Below, one piece after another: positions 1 through 8,315 of a stretch of DNA of 64,000 bases. Numbering within the stretch: the first letter of the stretch is position 1; each line of letters starts with the position of its first letter. Both the position numbers and the translations under genes were made by a program. The notes under the pieces were generated by a model. That model saw nothing but the letters and a program-made list of their open reading frames with translations, ran no database searches and was not told the origin of the DNA. Source of the DNA: JACCTU01 sp963798985 (GTDB lineage: Bacteria; Actinomycetota; Thermoleophilia; Gaiellales; Gaiellaceae); NCBI GenBank assembly GCA_963798985.1, contig CAWCVL010000007.1:558001-622000 (forward strand). Reading direction: 5' to 3'.

Positions 1-1
1 G

Positions 2-211
2 CAGAAGCTCACTGACAAGAAGGTGAACCTCGTCGTCTTCAATGACGTATCACGGGATGACATCGGGTTCGACTCGGAGGAGAACGAGGTGACGCTCATC
101 GGCAGGGACGGGGAACGACAGGTCGAGAAAGCCCCGAAGCGGGCCATCGCGGGGGCGATCCTCGACGAGGTCGCGCGCCAGCTCGAGGAGGCCGATGGAC
201 GCGGTCGGTAG
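2..211 (+). CDS. coaBC: CoaBC, C-terminal end (partial)
   Basis: This is the C-terminal tail of the bifunctional phosphopantothenoylcysteine decarboxylase / phosphopantothenate-cysteine ligase of coenzyme A synthesis. The frame is open from base 2 to the TAG at 209-211, so the 5' part lies outside the window. The visible residues include NDVSRDDIGFDSEENEVTLI, which fits the CTP-binding end of the CoaB ligase domain (family pattern NDVS..DIGF.s..NEVt), followed by the usual closing helix GAILDEVARQLEE. The methionine-like GTG at 23 is internal and should not be taken as the start. The next gene, a MoxR ATPase, begins within about 50 bp. Confidence 0.8.
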   Translation, partial: QKLTDKKVNLVVFNDVSRDDIGFDSEENEVTLIGRDGERQVEKAPKRAIAGAILDEVARQLEEADGRGR

Positions 212-255
212 ACAGGCCGTCACGCGTCGGCGACGCACAACGGACGATCGCGTCG

Positions 256-1161
256 GTGGTCGAGAACCTCCAGCGGGTGGTGCACGCGCCCGAGGAGACG
301 CTCAGGCTCGTCGTCCTCTGCCTGGTCGCCGAGGGTCACCTGATCATCGAGGACCTGCCGGGCGTCGGCAAGACGACGCTCGCAAAGGCGCTCGCCCGCT
401 CGCTCGACGTCTCCTTCTCGCGCCTCCAGTTCACGCCCGACCTGCTGCCGTCGGACGTCACCGGGGTGAACGTCTTCAACCAGGCGCAGAACGAGTTCGA
501 GTTCCGGCCCGGCCCCGTCTTCGCGAACCTCCTGCTGGTCGACGAGATCAACCGCGCCTCGCCGAAGACGCAGTCGGCGCTCCTCGAGTGCATGCAGGAG
601 CGGCAGGTCACGATCGACGGCTTCTCCTACGAGCTCGCACCGCCCTTCATGGTGATGGCCACGCAGAACCCGATCGAGTACGAGGGGACGTACCCGCTCC
701 CCGAGGCGCAGCTGGACCGCTTCGCGATGCGCGTTGCGATCGGGTACCCGACGCTCGCCGACGAGTCCCGGATGCTCTCCGAGCAGACGTCGGGCTCGCC
801 GCTCGAGACGCTCGAGCCGGTCACGAACGGGCAGGAGGTGCTCGCGCTGGTCGCGGAGGCGCAGGCGATCTTCGTCGAGGAGAGCGTCAACCGGTACGTC
901 GTCGCCCTGCTCCGCCACACGCGCGCGGACTCGCGTCTCTACCTCGGCGGCAGTCCAAGGGCGGGAATCTCGCTCGTCCGCGTCGCGAAGGCCCGCGCAC
1001 TTGCCGACGCGCGCGACTATCTCTCCCCGGACGACGTCAAGGCGGTCGCCGAGGCCGTGCTCTCGCACCGCCTGATCGTCGCGCCCGAGGCGCGCGCGGC
1101 GGGGACGACGAGCGTCGACCTCGTCCGCGACGCGCTCGACAAGACTCCCGTCCCCGTCTGA
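256..1161 (+). CDS. MoxR family AAA+ ATPase
   Basis: A MoxR-type AAA+ ATPase of about 301 residues, a chaperone-like motor thought to act on partner proteins at the membrane. The Walker A loop (DLPGVGKTT, residues 33-41), Walker B (LLVDEINRAS, about 93-102) and sensor region (ATQNPIEYEGTYPLPEAQLD) are all present. The stop overlaps the next gene's start (ATGA at 1161), giving the standard moxR-DUF58-transglutaminase operon. The GTG start gives a shorter N-terminus than usual. The frame is open upstream (..RVGDAQRTIAS), and an ATG at 195 lies in another frame (MDAVGRQAVT..), so a true start at 195 combined with a one-base indel is possible. Confidence 0.88.
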   Translation: MVENLQRVVHAPEETLRLVVLCLVAEGHLIIEDLPGVGKTTLAKALARSLDVSFSRLQFTPDLLPSDVTGVNVFNQAQNEFEFRPGPVFANLLLVDEINRASPKTQSALLECMQERQVTIDGFSYELAPPFMVMATQNPIEYEGTYPLPEAQLDRFAMRVAIGYPTLADESRMLSEQTSGSPLETLEPVTNGQEVLALVAEAQAIFVEESVNRYVVALLRHTRADSRLYLGGSPRAGISLVRVAKARALADARDYLSPDDVKAVAEAVLSHRLIVAPEARAAGTTSVDLVRDALDKTPVPV

Positions 1162-2360
1162 TGCTGACGCCCCGCGGGCGGCTGCTGCTCGTCCTCGGCG
1201 GCGCGCTGTACGTCGCGGCCTGGGCGTTCGGCTCGCAACCGCTCTACCCGGTCGCGGTCGGCTTCCTCGTCGCGGTGCTGGTGTCCGCGGTCAGTGTGCA
1301 CGCCGCCGCCCGCCCGATGGCCTACCGCCGCCGAGCCGGTACGGGCGAGCACGTCGAGGGCGACGACGTCGTGTTCGACGTCGAGCTCCAGCCGCGCGGC
1401 CCGCTCGGACTCGCCTCGGTGAGCGTTGTCGAGCGGTTTGCGCGTCTCGGCGAGCGCCGGATCCCGCTGCGGCGGAACGGACGGTTCCTCCGCGGCCGCT
1501 ATGTGCTCCGGTCGGTACCACGCGGGCGCTACGCGCTCGACCACGCAACTGCACTGGTCGAGGACCCGTTCGGGCTCGAGCAGGGCAGGGTCCCCCTGGA
1601 CGAGCAGGGCGCCCTGCTCGTGCTGCCACGGATCGTCGAGCTCGACCTGCTCTTCTCCGAGAGCGGGGTCCGCGCCGACAACGGCCGGCGACTCCTGCTC
1701 CGCAGGCCCTCGGGCTTCGACGTGCACAGCGTGCGCCAGTACGAGGAAGGCGAGTCGCTTCGGAAGGTGCACTGGAAGTCGACCGCCCGTCGCGGGCAAC
1801 TGATGGTGAAGGAGCTCCAGGATGAGCCCCGCGACGAGGTGGCGATCCTGCTCGACGCTGACGCACGCTCGGTTGCGGGCGACAGCTTCGACGCACAGGT
1901 GCGGGCGGCCGGCTCGCTGCTCCGCGCGCAGGTGGTCCGCGACCGCCGCGCCGTGTTGGTCGTGAACTCGCTCCGGCAGGAGGTCGTGCGCGTCCAGACT
2001 GCGCTCGGCGAGTGGCGACAGGCACTCGAGACGCTCGCAGCGGTCGAGCCCACCGGGCAGGTGCCGCTCGCCGCGCTGCTCGTCGACGACTCCGGCCCCG
2101 CGGCGCGGGCGTTCGAGCTCGCGCTCGTCACGTCGCGACTCGAACCCGCGCTCGTCGACCGGGTCATCCACCGCTCGCTCGCTCAGCGCCGCGTCTCGGT
2201 CGTCTACGTCGACGCACCGACGTTCGCGGGGGGTCGCCCCTCGCGCGAGCCCGGCCTGCTCAAGCTGCAGGCATCGGGCGTTCCTGTCGCCGTGGTGCGC
2301 CGCGGCGACGACTTGCAGTTCGTGCTCGGAACGGCGATCGGGGAGGCAGTGCGTGCGTAG
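1161..2360 (+). CDS. DUF58 domain protein
   Basis: A protein of about 399 residues with one or two N-terminal membrane segments (residues 6-45). The DUF58 block SVRQYEEGESLRKVHWKST (around residue 190) is the signature of the family. DUF58 proteins have a vWA-like fold and are nearly always partnered with a MoxR ATPase and a TgpA-type transglutaminase, as here. Their molecular role is unknown. Proposed roles include secretion, envelope maintenance or assembly of metal cofactors. The ATG overlaps the moxR stop. The end overlaps the GTG of the next gene by 8 bp, so the three genes are presumably co-translated. Confidence 0.85.
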   Translation: MLTPRGRLLLVLGGALYVAAWAFGSQPLYPVAVGFLVAVLVSAVSVHAAARPMAYRRRAGTGEHVEGDDVVFDVELQPRGPLGLASVSVVERFARLGERRIPLRRNGRFLRGRYVLRSVPRGRYALDHATALVEDPFGLEQGRVPLDEQGALLVLPRIVELDLLFSESGVRADNGRRLLLRRPSGFDVHSVRQYEEGESLRKVHWKSTARRGQLMVKELQDEPRDEVAILLDADARSVAGDSFDAQVRAAGSLLRAQVVRDRRAVLVVNSLRQEVVRVQTALGEWRQALETLAAVEPTGQVPLAALLVDDSGPAARAFELALVTSRLEPALVDRVIHRSLAQRRVSVVYVDAPTFAGGRPSREPGLLKLQASGVPVAVVRRGDDLQFVLGTAIGEAVRA

Positions 2361-4567
2361 GACCGCTGCCCTGGGGCTGCTCGCCGCGATCGTGATGGGC
2401 TGGAGCTGGCTGCGGCTCGAGCACGGCGAGCTGACGTGGAGCCTGCTCGCGTGGACGTTCGTCGTCGGCATCCTGCCCGCCCTGCTTCCGCGAAGGCGGT
2501 TGCGGCTCGCCGCCGTCCCGGTGGCGGTGCTGCTCGGACTCCACCATGCAGTCGGGACCGCCCGGCCCGGCGAGGCGTGGCGGCGGATCGTCGACGGCTT
2601 CTACCTGTACTACGACGTGCCGCTGCCTTTCGTACCGGCAGGACACACGCTCATGCACGGGATCATCGTGCTCGCGGTGCTCGGCTTCACGCTCGCGATC
2701 TCACTCGCGATCGCGGAGCGCCGTCCGCTGCTGGCGACCGGGCTACTCGTCGCGGGCGCGGCCTGGCCGGCGACGCTCCTGACCAGCTCGAACACGGTCG
2801 ACCGTGGCGCGGTAATCCTCTTCGCGGCGCTCGTGCTCCTGGGCGGGCTCTCGAGGACGGCGCAGCCTGCGCCAGGTGTCGGTCGCTGCGGCCGTGGTCG
2901 TCGTCGCGGCGGGTCTGGTCTCGGCCGTGCCCGCGGTCGCGAAGGGCGCGTTTCTCGCCTGGGAGACGTGGGAGCCGTCGAACCAGAACGAGCTCCCAGC
3001 CAGCGTCGACTACGTCTGGGACTCCAACTACGCGGCGCTGACCTGGCCCGAGCGCAAGACGACGGTGCTGACGATCGAGGCGCCGCCGATCTCGCGCTAC
3101 TGGCGCGCGACGACGCTCGACGTCTTCAACGGCGACTACTGGCTCGAGTCCACGTTGGAGGTGCAGCCCGACCCGCTCTTCGACCCGCTGATGCCGGCCG
3201 CCGGCCGCAACGAGCAGCAGCAGCTCCGCGCGCGCGTCAAGGTCGAGGCGCTCCAGGACAACCGGCTGATCGGCGCAAGCGTGCCCGTGCGCTACGAGCT
3301 CGACGACGAGGACGAGTTCGTGCTGTACCAGTCGACCGGAACCGCGTACGTCCCTCAAGGCGTCCCGCGCGGCACCACGTACACGTCGTGGAGCTACGCG
3401 ACGCGTCCGGCGCTGCGGGAGCTCGCGCAGTCGCAGCCGATCTACTCGGCCGCGCTCGATCGCTATCTCGTCGTCCAGACGCGCACCTCGACGCCGCCGA
3501 CGCCGCATTTCGGGTCGCCCGGGCGGCGCGAGGCGATGCAGCGGATCTTCGCCGAGAACCCCTCGCTCGGCACCTACCGGCTGCTCTACGAGCGCGCGCT
3601 CGCGATCGCCGGGGACGCTCCGAGCCCTTACGCGGCCGTCGTCGCGCTCGAGACGTCGTTCCGCGACGGCCAGAGCTACGTCTACGACCAGAACCCAACG
3701 ACCCGCGGGGACCTTCCACCGCTCGTCGAGTTCGTCACGCGGACACACCGCGGCTACTGCCAGCACTTCGCGGGAGCGATGGCGCTCATGCTCCGCTACC
3801 TCGGCATCCCGGCGCGCGTCGGCGCGGGGTTCACGAGCGGCTCCTACGACCAGGAGAAGGGGCGCTGGACGGTGACCGACCACGACGCGCACACCTGGGT
3901 CGAGGTGTGGTTCCGCGGCTCCGGCTGGCTCCCGTTCGACCCGACTCCCGGCCGCGGAGATCTCGACGGCGCCTACAGCGCGGCCTCGGTCGGCTTCAAC
4001 GCCGCTGCCGTCTCGGCCGCGATCGCTGCGGGCCTCGACGCGGCGGACTTCAAGCTCGAGACGGAGCGCTTCGACCGCGGGGGCGACGTGGGCCGCGCCG
4101 CCGACGGCCGCGACCTCCCGGGCGACCTCTCGGGGACGACGAGCAGTGGCAGCGAGGGCAGTCTCCTTCGCCTGCTCGCGCTCGCGGCCCTCGCGCTCGC
4201 TGCCGGGATCGGGCTCTTGAAGCTCGCGTTGCGCAAGGCGCGGTTCCTGACGAGGGACCCGCGCAAGGTGGCCGCCGCGTGCCGGCGTGAGCTCGAGGAG
4301 TTTCTCGCCGACCAGAAGATCGCGGTTCCCGAGAGCGCGACTCCGGCAGAGCTCGGCGAAGTGGTCAGGCAGGAGGTCGCGCTCGACGTCGCGCCCTTCG
4401 TCGACGCCGTCAGCGCCGCGCGCTACGGCCCGCCCGACCGTGCAGACGAAGCTGCTCGCCGTGCGAGGCGGGAACTTCGCCGCATCGAGCGCGCGCTGCG
4501 GCGGCGGCTGTCGGCCTGGGAGCGCTTCCGCGGAACCGTCTCGGTTCGCTCGCTCGGCCTCACGTAG
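2353..4567 (+). CDS. TgpA-like membrane transglutaminase, one frameshift
   Basis: A DUF3488/transglutaminase-core protein of about 737 residues if the frame is corrected. The first reading frame (GTG 2353) encodes about 165 residues with several hydrophobic helices. The rest lies in the +1 frame (first GTG there at 2876). The break is near 2854, where removing one base joins LGGLS to GRRSLRQVSVAAA. The downstream part contains the papain-like triad: Cys in GYCQHFAGAM, His in TVTDHDAHTWVEVWF and Asp in PFDPTPGRGD, then a single membrane helix and a basic DUF4129-like tail. The catalytic residues are intact, so a sequencing indel is more likely than true loss. It is the third member of the moxR-DUF58 operon. 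Confidence 0.82.
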
Positions 4568-5268
4568 TGGTCTCGCACGCGATCGTGATGGCCGCGGGCG
4601 AGGGGCGCAGGCTCCGCCCGATCACCGAGCGTTGGCCCAAGCCGGTCCTGCCGATCGACGGACGGCCCGTGCTCGGAACGCTTCTGCGCGAGCTTGCCGC
4701 CGCCGGAATCGAGCGCGCGGTCGTCGTCACCGGCCACCTCGCCGACCAGGTTCGGGCGCTCGTGGGCGACGGCAGCGCCTGGGGGCTCGAGGTGCGGTTC
4801 GCGGACCAGCCCCGGCCGGAGGGGTCGGCCGACGCGGTCGTCCGGGCTCTCGCCGCCGGCGCCGCGGCGCCGTGCCTCGTCGCCGGTGCCGACACGGTGT
4901 TCGGCGCCGGGGACGTCGAACGCTTCGTTCGCGCCGCTCGGGGACGGGCGGCGATCGCCGTGCGCCGCGACCCGCCGCCGGCTCCGCCGCACCGCTACGC
5001 CGTCGCGTCGCGCAACGGCGTCGTGACGACGGTCCTCGATGACGACCCGGCCAACCCGTTCGCCGCCGCGCCGCTCTGGCTCCTCGGCGACGAGATCGTC
5101 CCTCACCTCCGCAAGGACAAGCCTCCCTACGAGCTCGGGAACGCGTTCCAGGCCGCGATCGAATCCGGAGTCGCCGTTTCCGCGGTCGAGGTGGGTAAGA
5201 CACGCGATTTGACGGACCCGCTTGACTTGGTGGAGGAGAACTTCCCGTACCTGAACAGCATGAGATGA
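4567..5268 (+). CDS. Sugar-phosphate nucleotidyltransferase-like protein
   Basis: A single-domain nucleotidyltransferase of about 233 residues, related to glucose-1-phosphate thymidylyl- and mannose-1-phosphate guanylyltransferases. The N-terminus has the nucleotide-binding pattern MAAGEGRRLRPITERWPKPVLPIDGRP, shown here in part: MAAGEGRRLRPIT followed by WPKP. The metal-binding Asp is in CLVAGADTVFGAGD. No hexapeptide-repeat domain follows, so it resembles short GCD1-type enzymes. The exact NDP-sugar cannot be told. The GTG start overlaps the upstream TAG by one base. No glycosyltransferase neighbour helps assign a pathway. Confidence 0.75.
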   Translation: MVSHAIVMAAGEGRRLRPITERWPKPVLPIDGRPVLGTLLRELAAAGIERAVVVTGHLADQVRALVGDGSAWGLEVRFADQPRPEGSADAVVRALAAGAAAPCLVAGADTVFGAGDVERFVRAARGRAAIAVRRDPPPAPPHRYAVASRNGVVTTVLDDDPANPFAAAPLWLLGDEIVPHLRKDKPPYELGNAFQAAIESGVAVSAVEVGKTRDLTDPLDLVEENFPYLNSMR

Positions 5269-5630
5269 GCGATACCTACGACCTCTTTCAACAAGGCCGC
5301 GCCCACCTCCGCAAGGGGATGCCGGCACAAGCGACCGTCTCGCTCGAGAAGGCGAAGAAGCGCGAGCCGGACAAGGCGTCGATCCGCGAGGCGCTCGGGA
5401 TCGCGTACTTCCGCCTCCAGCGCTGGGACGAGGCGGAGACAGAGTTCCGGGCGCTGCTCGAGCTGTCCCCGACCGAGGACTACGCCCACTACGCGCTCGG
5501 CCGCGTGCTCGAGAAGCAAGGCCGCATCCACGAGGCGAACGGCCACTACAAGCTCGCCGCCTCGCTCAGCCCCGGGACAGCGCACTACGAGTCGCGGATC
5601 CGAGAGCTCGAACCGCCCGAAGACGAGTAG
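5265..5630 (+). CDS. Small TPR protein
   Basis: A 121-residue all-helical protein made of about three tetratricopeptide units: around residues 5-35 (LFQQGRAHLRKGMPAQATVS), 38-70 (ALGIAYFRLQRWDEAETEFR) and 72-104 (HYALGRVLEKQGRIHEANGH). The repeats have the usual small and aromatic residues at TPR positions. There is no signal peptide, so it should be a cytoplasmic adaptor. The ATGA overlap with the nucleotidyltransferase suggests co-translation. The partner is unknown. Confidence 0.75.
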   Translation: MSDTYDLFQQGRAHLRKGMPAQATVSLEKAKKREPDKASIREALGIAYFRLQRWDEAETEFRALLELSPTEDYAHYALGRVLEKQGRIHEANGHYKLAASLSPGTAHYESRIRELEPPEDE

Positions 5631-5641
5631 CGTCCGGCAGC

Positions 5642-6067
5642 TTGAGAGCGGTCGTCCAGCGGGTGTCGAGGGCGCAGGTGACGCCCGGCGGCGAGATCGG
5701 GCCTGGGCTCTGCGTGCTGCTGGGCGTGGCCGAAGGCGACACGGCCGCGGACGCCGAACGGCTGGCCGGCAAGGTCGCGCAACTGCGGATCTTCGAGAAC
5801 GACGAGGGAAAGTTCGATCGCTCGCTGCTCGACGTCGGTGGTGAAGCGCTCGTCGTCTCGCAGTTCACGCTGATCGCCGACACCGAGAAGGGCAACCGTC
5901 CCTCGTTCGCGGGCGCCGCGCGGCCCGAGCAGGCGGGGCCGCTCTACGAGCACTTTTGCGTCGCGCTACGTGACCTGGGCGTCCCAGTCCAGACCGGGGT
6001 CTTCGGCGCCCGCATGGAGCTCGAGCTCGTCAACGACGGGCCCGTGACGATCGTCGTCGACGTTTGA
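5642..6067 (+). CDS. dtd: D-aminoacyl-tRNA deacylase
   Basis: A 141-residue Dtd, which hydrolyses D-amino acids (and glycine) from mischarged tRNA. The typical N-terminus MRAVVQRVSRAQVT is present. Family motifs are VVSQFTLIAD (the SQFTL substrate-pocket motif) and the C-terminal NDGPVTIVVD (the Gly-cisPro-like GPVT motif). The loop after RVSRAQV is a few residues shorter than in typical Dtd. The start is TTG at 5642, chosen because translation then begins exactly at the conserved MRAVVQRV. A TAGCGT box ends 8 nt upstream, so it may have its own short-leader promoter. Confidence 0.9.
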   Translation: MRAVVQRVSRAQVTPGGEIGPGLCVLLGVAEGDTAADAERLAGKVAQLRIFENDEGKFDRSLLDVGGEALVVSQFTLIADTEKGNRPSFAGAARPEQAGPLYEHFCVALRDLGVPVQTGVFGARMELELVNDGPVTIVVDV

Positions 6068-6077
6068 GCCGCCGCGG

Positions 6078-6106
6078 TTGAGCAGATCGGCGACTTCGCC
6101 TACCAC
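6078..6106 (+). promoter_or_regulatory. Possible sigma-70 promoter for the ECF sigma gene
   Basis: A -35-like TTGAGC (6078-6083) and a -10-like TACCAC (6101-6106) are separated by exactly 17 bp, about 55 bp before the GTG of the ECF sigma gene. It is one of the few places here where both elements are recognisable. Confidence 0.35.
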
Positions 6107-6159
6107 AGGCACATCTCGCGGATCTCAGGCTGTCCGCGACTAAAGAAATCACTCATCCT

Positions 6160-6660
6160 GTGCGTCAGAGAGGTGTGATCGAACGCCGGGGAGCGACGCT
6201 GGACGAGCTCGAGGCGCTGTACCGCGGCCGCTTCGAGGTCTTCGGCCGCGTCGCGGCGAGCGTAACGGGCGACTCGGAACGAGCGCGTGATGCGGTGCAG
6301 GAGGCGTTCGCTACCGCGGTGCGCAGGCGCCACTCGTTCCGCGGCGATGGCCCGCTCGAGGCCTGGGTCTGGCGAATCGTGCTCAACGCTGCTCGCTCGG
6401 ACGTGCGCCGCAGCGTCCCTGCGCACGATTACGAGGACACGGCCGCTGCGAACGGCCAGCCGGAACGCGATGCGGAGCTCCATGTCGCGTTAGCGCGACT
6501 GCCAGAGCGCCAACGGATCGCGGTCTTCCTCCGCTACTACGCGGACCTGGACTACGCGGCAATCGGCGAGGCGCTCGGGATCAGCTCCGGCACGGTGGCC
6601 GCGACTCTCAACGCCGCGCACACGGCTCTCAAGACCCGACTGGAGGAAGTCCGGACATGA
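6160..6660 (+). CDS. ECF-type RNA polymerase sigma factor
   Basis: A 166-residue extracytoplasmic-function sigma factor. Region 2 spans roughly residues 13-85 (LYRGRFEVFGRVAASVTGD, then DAVQEAFATAVRR and LEAWVWRIVLNAARSDVRR). Region 4 spans 108-160 (LARLPERQRIAVFLRYYAD, then YAAIGEALGISSGTVAATLNAA), with the helix-turn-helix in the second stretch. An internal GTG at 6175 is an alternative start. The stop overlaps the ATG of the following membrane protein (ATGA), the usual arrangement of an ECF factor and its cognate regulator. Confidence 0.88.
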   Translation: MRQRGVIERRGATLDELEALYRGRFEVFGRVAASVTGDSERARDAVQEAFATAVRRRHSFRGDGPLEAWVWRIVLNAARSDVRRSVPAHDYEDTAAANGQPERDAELHVALARLPERQRIAVFLRYYADLDYAAIGEALGISSGTVAATLNAAHTALKTRLEEVRT

Positions 6661-7744
6661 CGGATCTCGACCGCGCCAGCCTCGATCGGCTGCTTCCCGC
6701 GACGCCCGGCGCCCCCGACTGGGACGACGTGATGAGCCGCTCCGCTGCCTTTCAGAACCCTCGCCGTCGGCGTCTCATCGTGCTCGCTGCGACGGCGCTC
6801 GTCGTCGCCGTCGGAACCGCATCCGCGATCGGGAGCGTGCGCGGCTTCTTCCTCGACCGGGGCTTCATCGGCCTGCCCCCTAGGGGGCGACGCCGAGCAC
6901 GCCAGAAAGCGGCGACCTCGTCCTCCGTTGGTTGGGGAGAAGCGAGACCCTTGGAGGAAGACCCCTCGTTCGCGTCTGGGTGTATGCCGACGGCCGAATC
7001 ATCTGGAGCCGGTTCGGGCGGATTCCCGAGGGTGCGAGCGAGCTCACCTCCGGCTACCTCGAGCAACGACTCACACCAGACGGCGCCGAACTCCTCCGAT
7101 CGGAGGTCATCGGACACTTCGATCGCAGTCGCATTCGCCTCGAGACGGTCCCGAGCGGCGACGAACACCGGATGTTCGGCGTGGAAGTGCGCGACGGCGA
7201 CCGGCTCGTCCGCCCCCGACCCGAGCTAGATGTATTTGAGGACCCGAGCTGGACGCCAGAGCAGCTTGCGGCTCTCCAGAAGATCGACGCGCTCCTCACC
7301 AACACGGCAGCGGTGCTCCCGTCGAGCGCGTGGGCCGTTCGCGAGGTCAGAGCGTACGTGCCGTCGCACTACGCAGTGTGCATCCGGACGTCACCGCCCA
7401 AGGATGCGTCTCAGCTCCTCTCCTTGCTGCCGGCGCGGGCCGCGGATCTGCTCCGCGACAAGAGCCGGACAAGCTCCGAGGAGGACCTGCTGACGAACAT
7501 CGATCAGGAGCCGGGGCACATGGTCGTGGTGGGCCGATCGGTGACGTACTGCTCCAAGCTCGCGACCGAGGACACTCGCGAAGTCGCGGAAGCACTTTCC
7601 GGGCTCGACTCGGACCCGGACTTTCACAACGTCACCCTGGCGTACCGGCTAGCTGAACCGACTCACCGACGCGGGTTGCCGACGTCGATCTCGTTCGAGC
7701 CGTACCTCCCCCACGGCCAGTACACCTGCTCCGCCTGCGGGTGA
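6657..7744 (+). CDS. Sigma-linked membrane protein (possible anti-sigma), one frameshift
   Basis: I do not recognise the family. The first frame encodes an N-terminus with one transmembrane helix (RRRRLIVLAATALVVAVG, residues about 36-53), as in membrane-bound anti-sigma factors, and it is translationally coupled to the ECF sigma gene. The coding signal then continues in another frame up to 7744 (VRVWVYADGRIIWSRFGRIP and onward) and ends in YTCSACG. One missing G in the five-G run 6883-6887 would join the frames (..PRGATPSTPESGDLVLRW..). That run is half of a perfect palindrome, CCCCCTAGGGGG (6876-6887). Corrected length is about 362 residues. The anti-sigma role is inferred from position only. 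Confidence 0.55.
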
Positions 7745-7803
7745 GCGTTCGGGTGGGCGGCGTCTCGCCGGGGCCGCCCTCGTCGTAGCCGGGGTCGCGC
7801 TGC

Positions 7804-7860
7804 TATCCTTCTGACACCACATTTCGGGCAGTTTCGAGATGGGCGCGCGGCGCCCATTTT
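7804..7860 (+). promoter_or_regulatory. rimP leader: -10 box and terminator-like hairpin
   Basis: A -10-like TATCCT (7804-7809) precedes a perfect 8-bp hairpin, ATGGGCGC / GCGCCCAT (7839-7846 and 7850-7857, loop GCG), followed by TTTTC. The hairpin falls inside the predicted rimP-nusA leader, about 20 nt before the start codon. It could be a terminator for the upstream gene or an attenuator controlling the nusA operon. NusA-dependent attenuation of its own operon is known in other bacteria; here it is only an inference. Confidence 0.5.
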
Positions 7861-7878
7861 CTGTGAAAGGGCTGCAAA

Positions 7879-8310
7879 ATGGCCAAAGTCCACGACAAGG
7901 AGAAGTCACTGCACCGCGAGATTGCGAGTCGAGTCGAAACCGCCATGCCCGACGTCGAGGTCCTCGCCGTCGAGCTGAACGGACCCGAGCGCTTCACGGT
8001 CTTCATCGACCGAGTCGGCGTCGGCGTCGACCACGCGCTCTGCGCACGGGTGACGGACGAGCTCCGTGACTACCTGCGCGAGTACACGATCGACGTGAGC
8101 TCGCCCGGCTTCGAGCGCCCGCTTCGCAAGCCCCAACACTTTCGGAACGCGGTCGGCCGCCGCGTCACCCTGCGCACCGCGGCGCGCAAGCGCCTGAGCG
8201 GCGAGGTCGTCGACGCGGGCGACCGGGCTTTGACCCTGAAGACGGACAACGAAGCCGTGGAGGTTCCCTACGAGGAAATCCTGCGCGGGAACCTGACGGA
8301 CGAGAGGTAA
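7879..8310 (+). CDS. rimP: Ribosome maturation factor RimP
   Basis: A 143-residue RimP, needed for maturation of the 30S subunit. The N-terminal alpha/beta domain includes VEVLAVELNGPERFTVFIDR. The conserved hinge motif IDVSSPGFERPLRKPQHF is clear, followed by the SH3-like C-terminal domain with RRVTLRT and VEVPYEEILRGNL. It is first in the conserved rimP-nusA-rnpM-infB order, with nusA starting 5 bp after its stop. Confidence 0.93.
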   Translation: MAKVHDKEKSLHREIASRVETAMPDVEVLAVELNGPERFTVFIDRVGVGVDHALCARVTDELRDYLREYTIDVSSPGFERPLRKPQHFRNAVGRRVTLRTAARKRLSGEVVDAGDRALTLKTDNEAVEVPYEEILRGNLTDER

Positions 8311-8315
8311 GCGAG

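Noticed and set aside
6883..6890. Programmed -1 ribosomal frameshift at GGGGG
   Set aside because: The codons there (AGG GGG CGA) do not give tandem slippage with good re-pairing, and no downstream pseudoknot is evident. A missing base is simpler.
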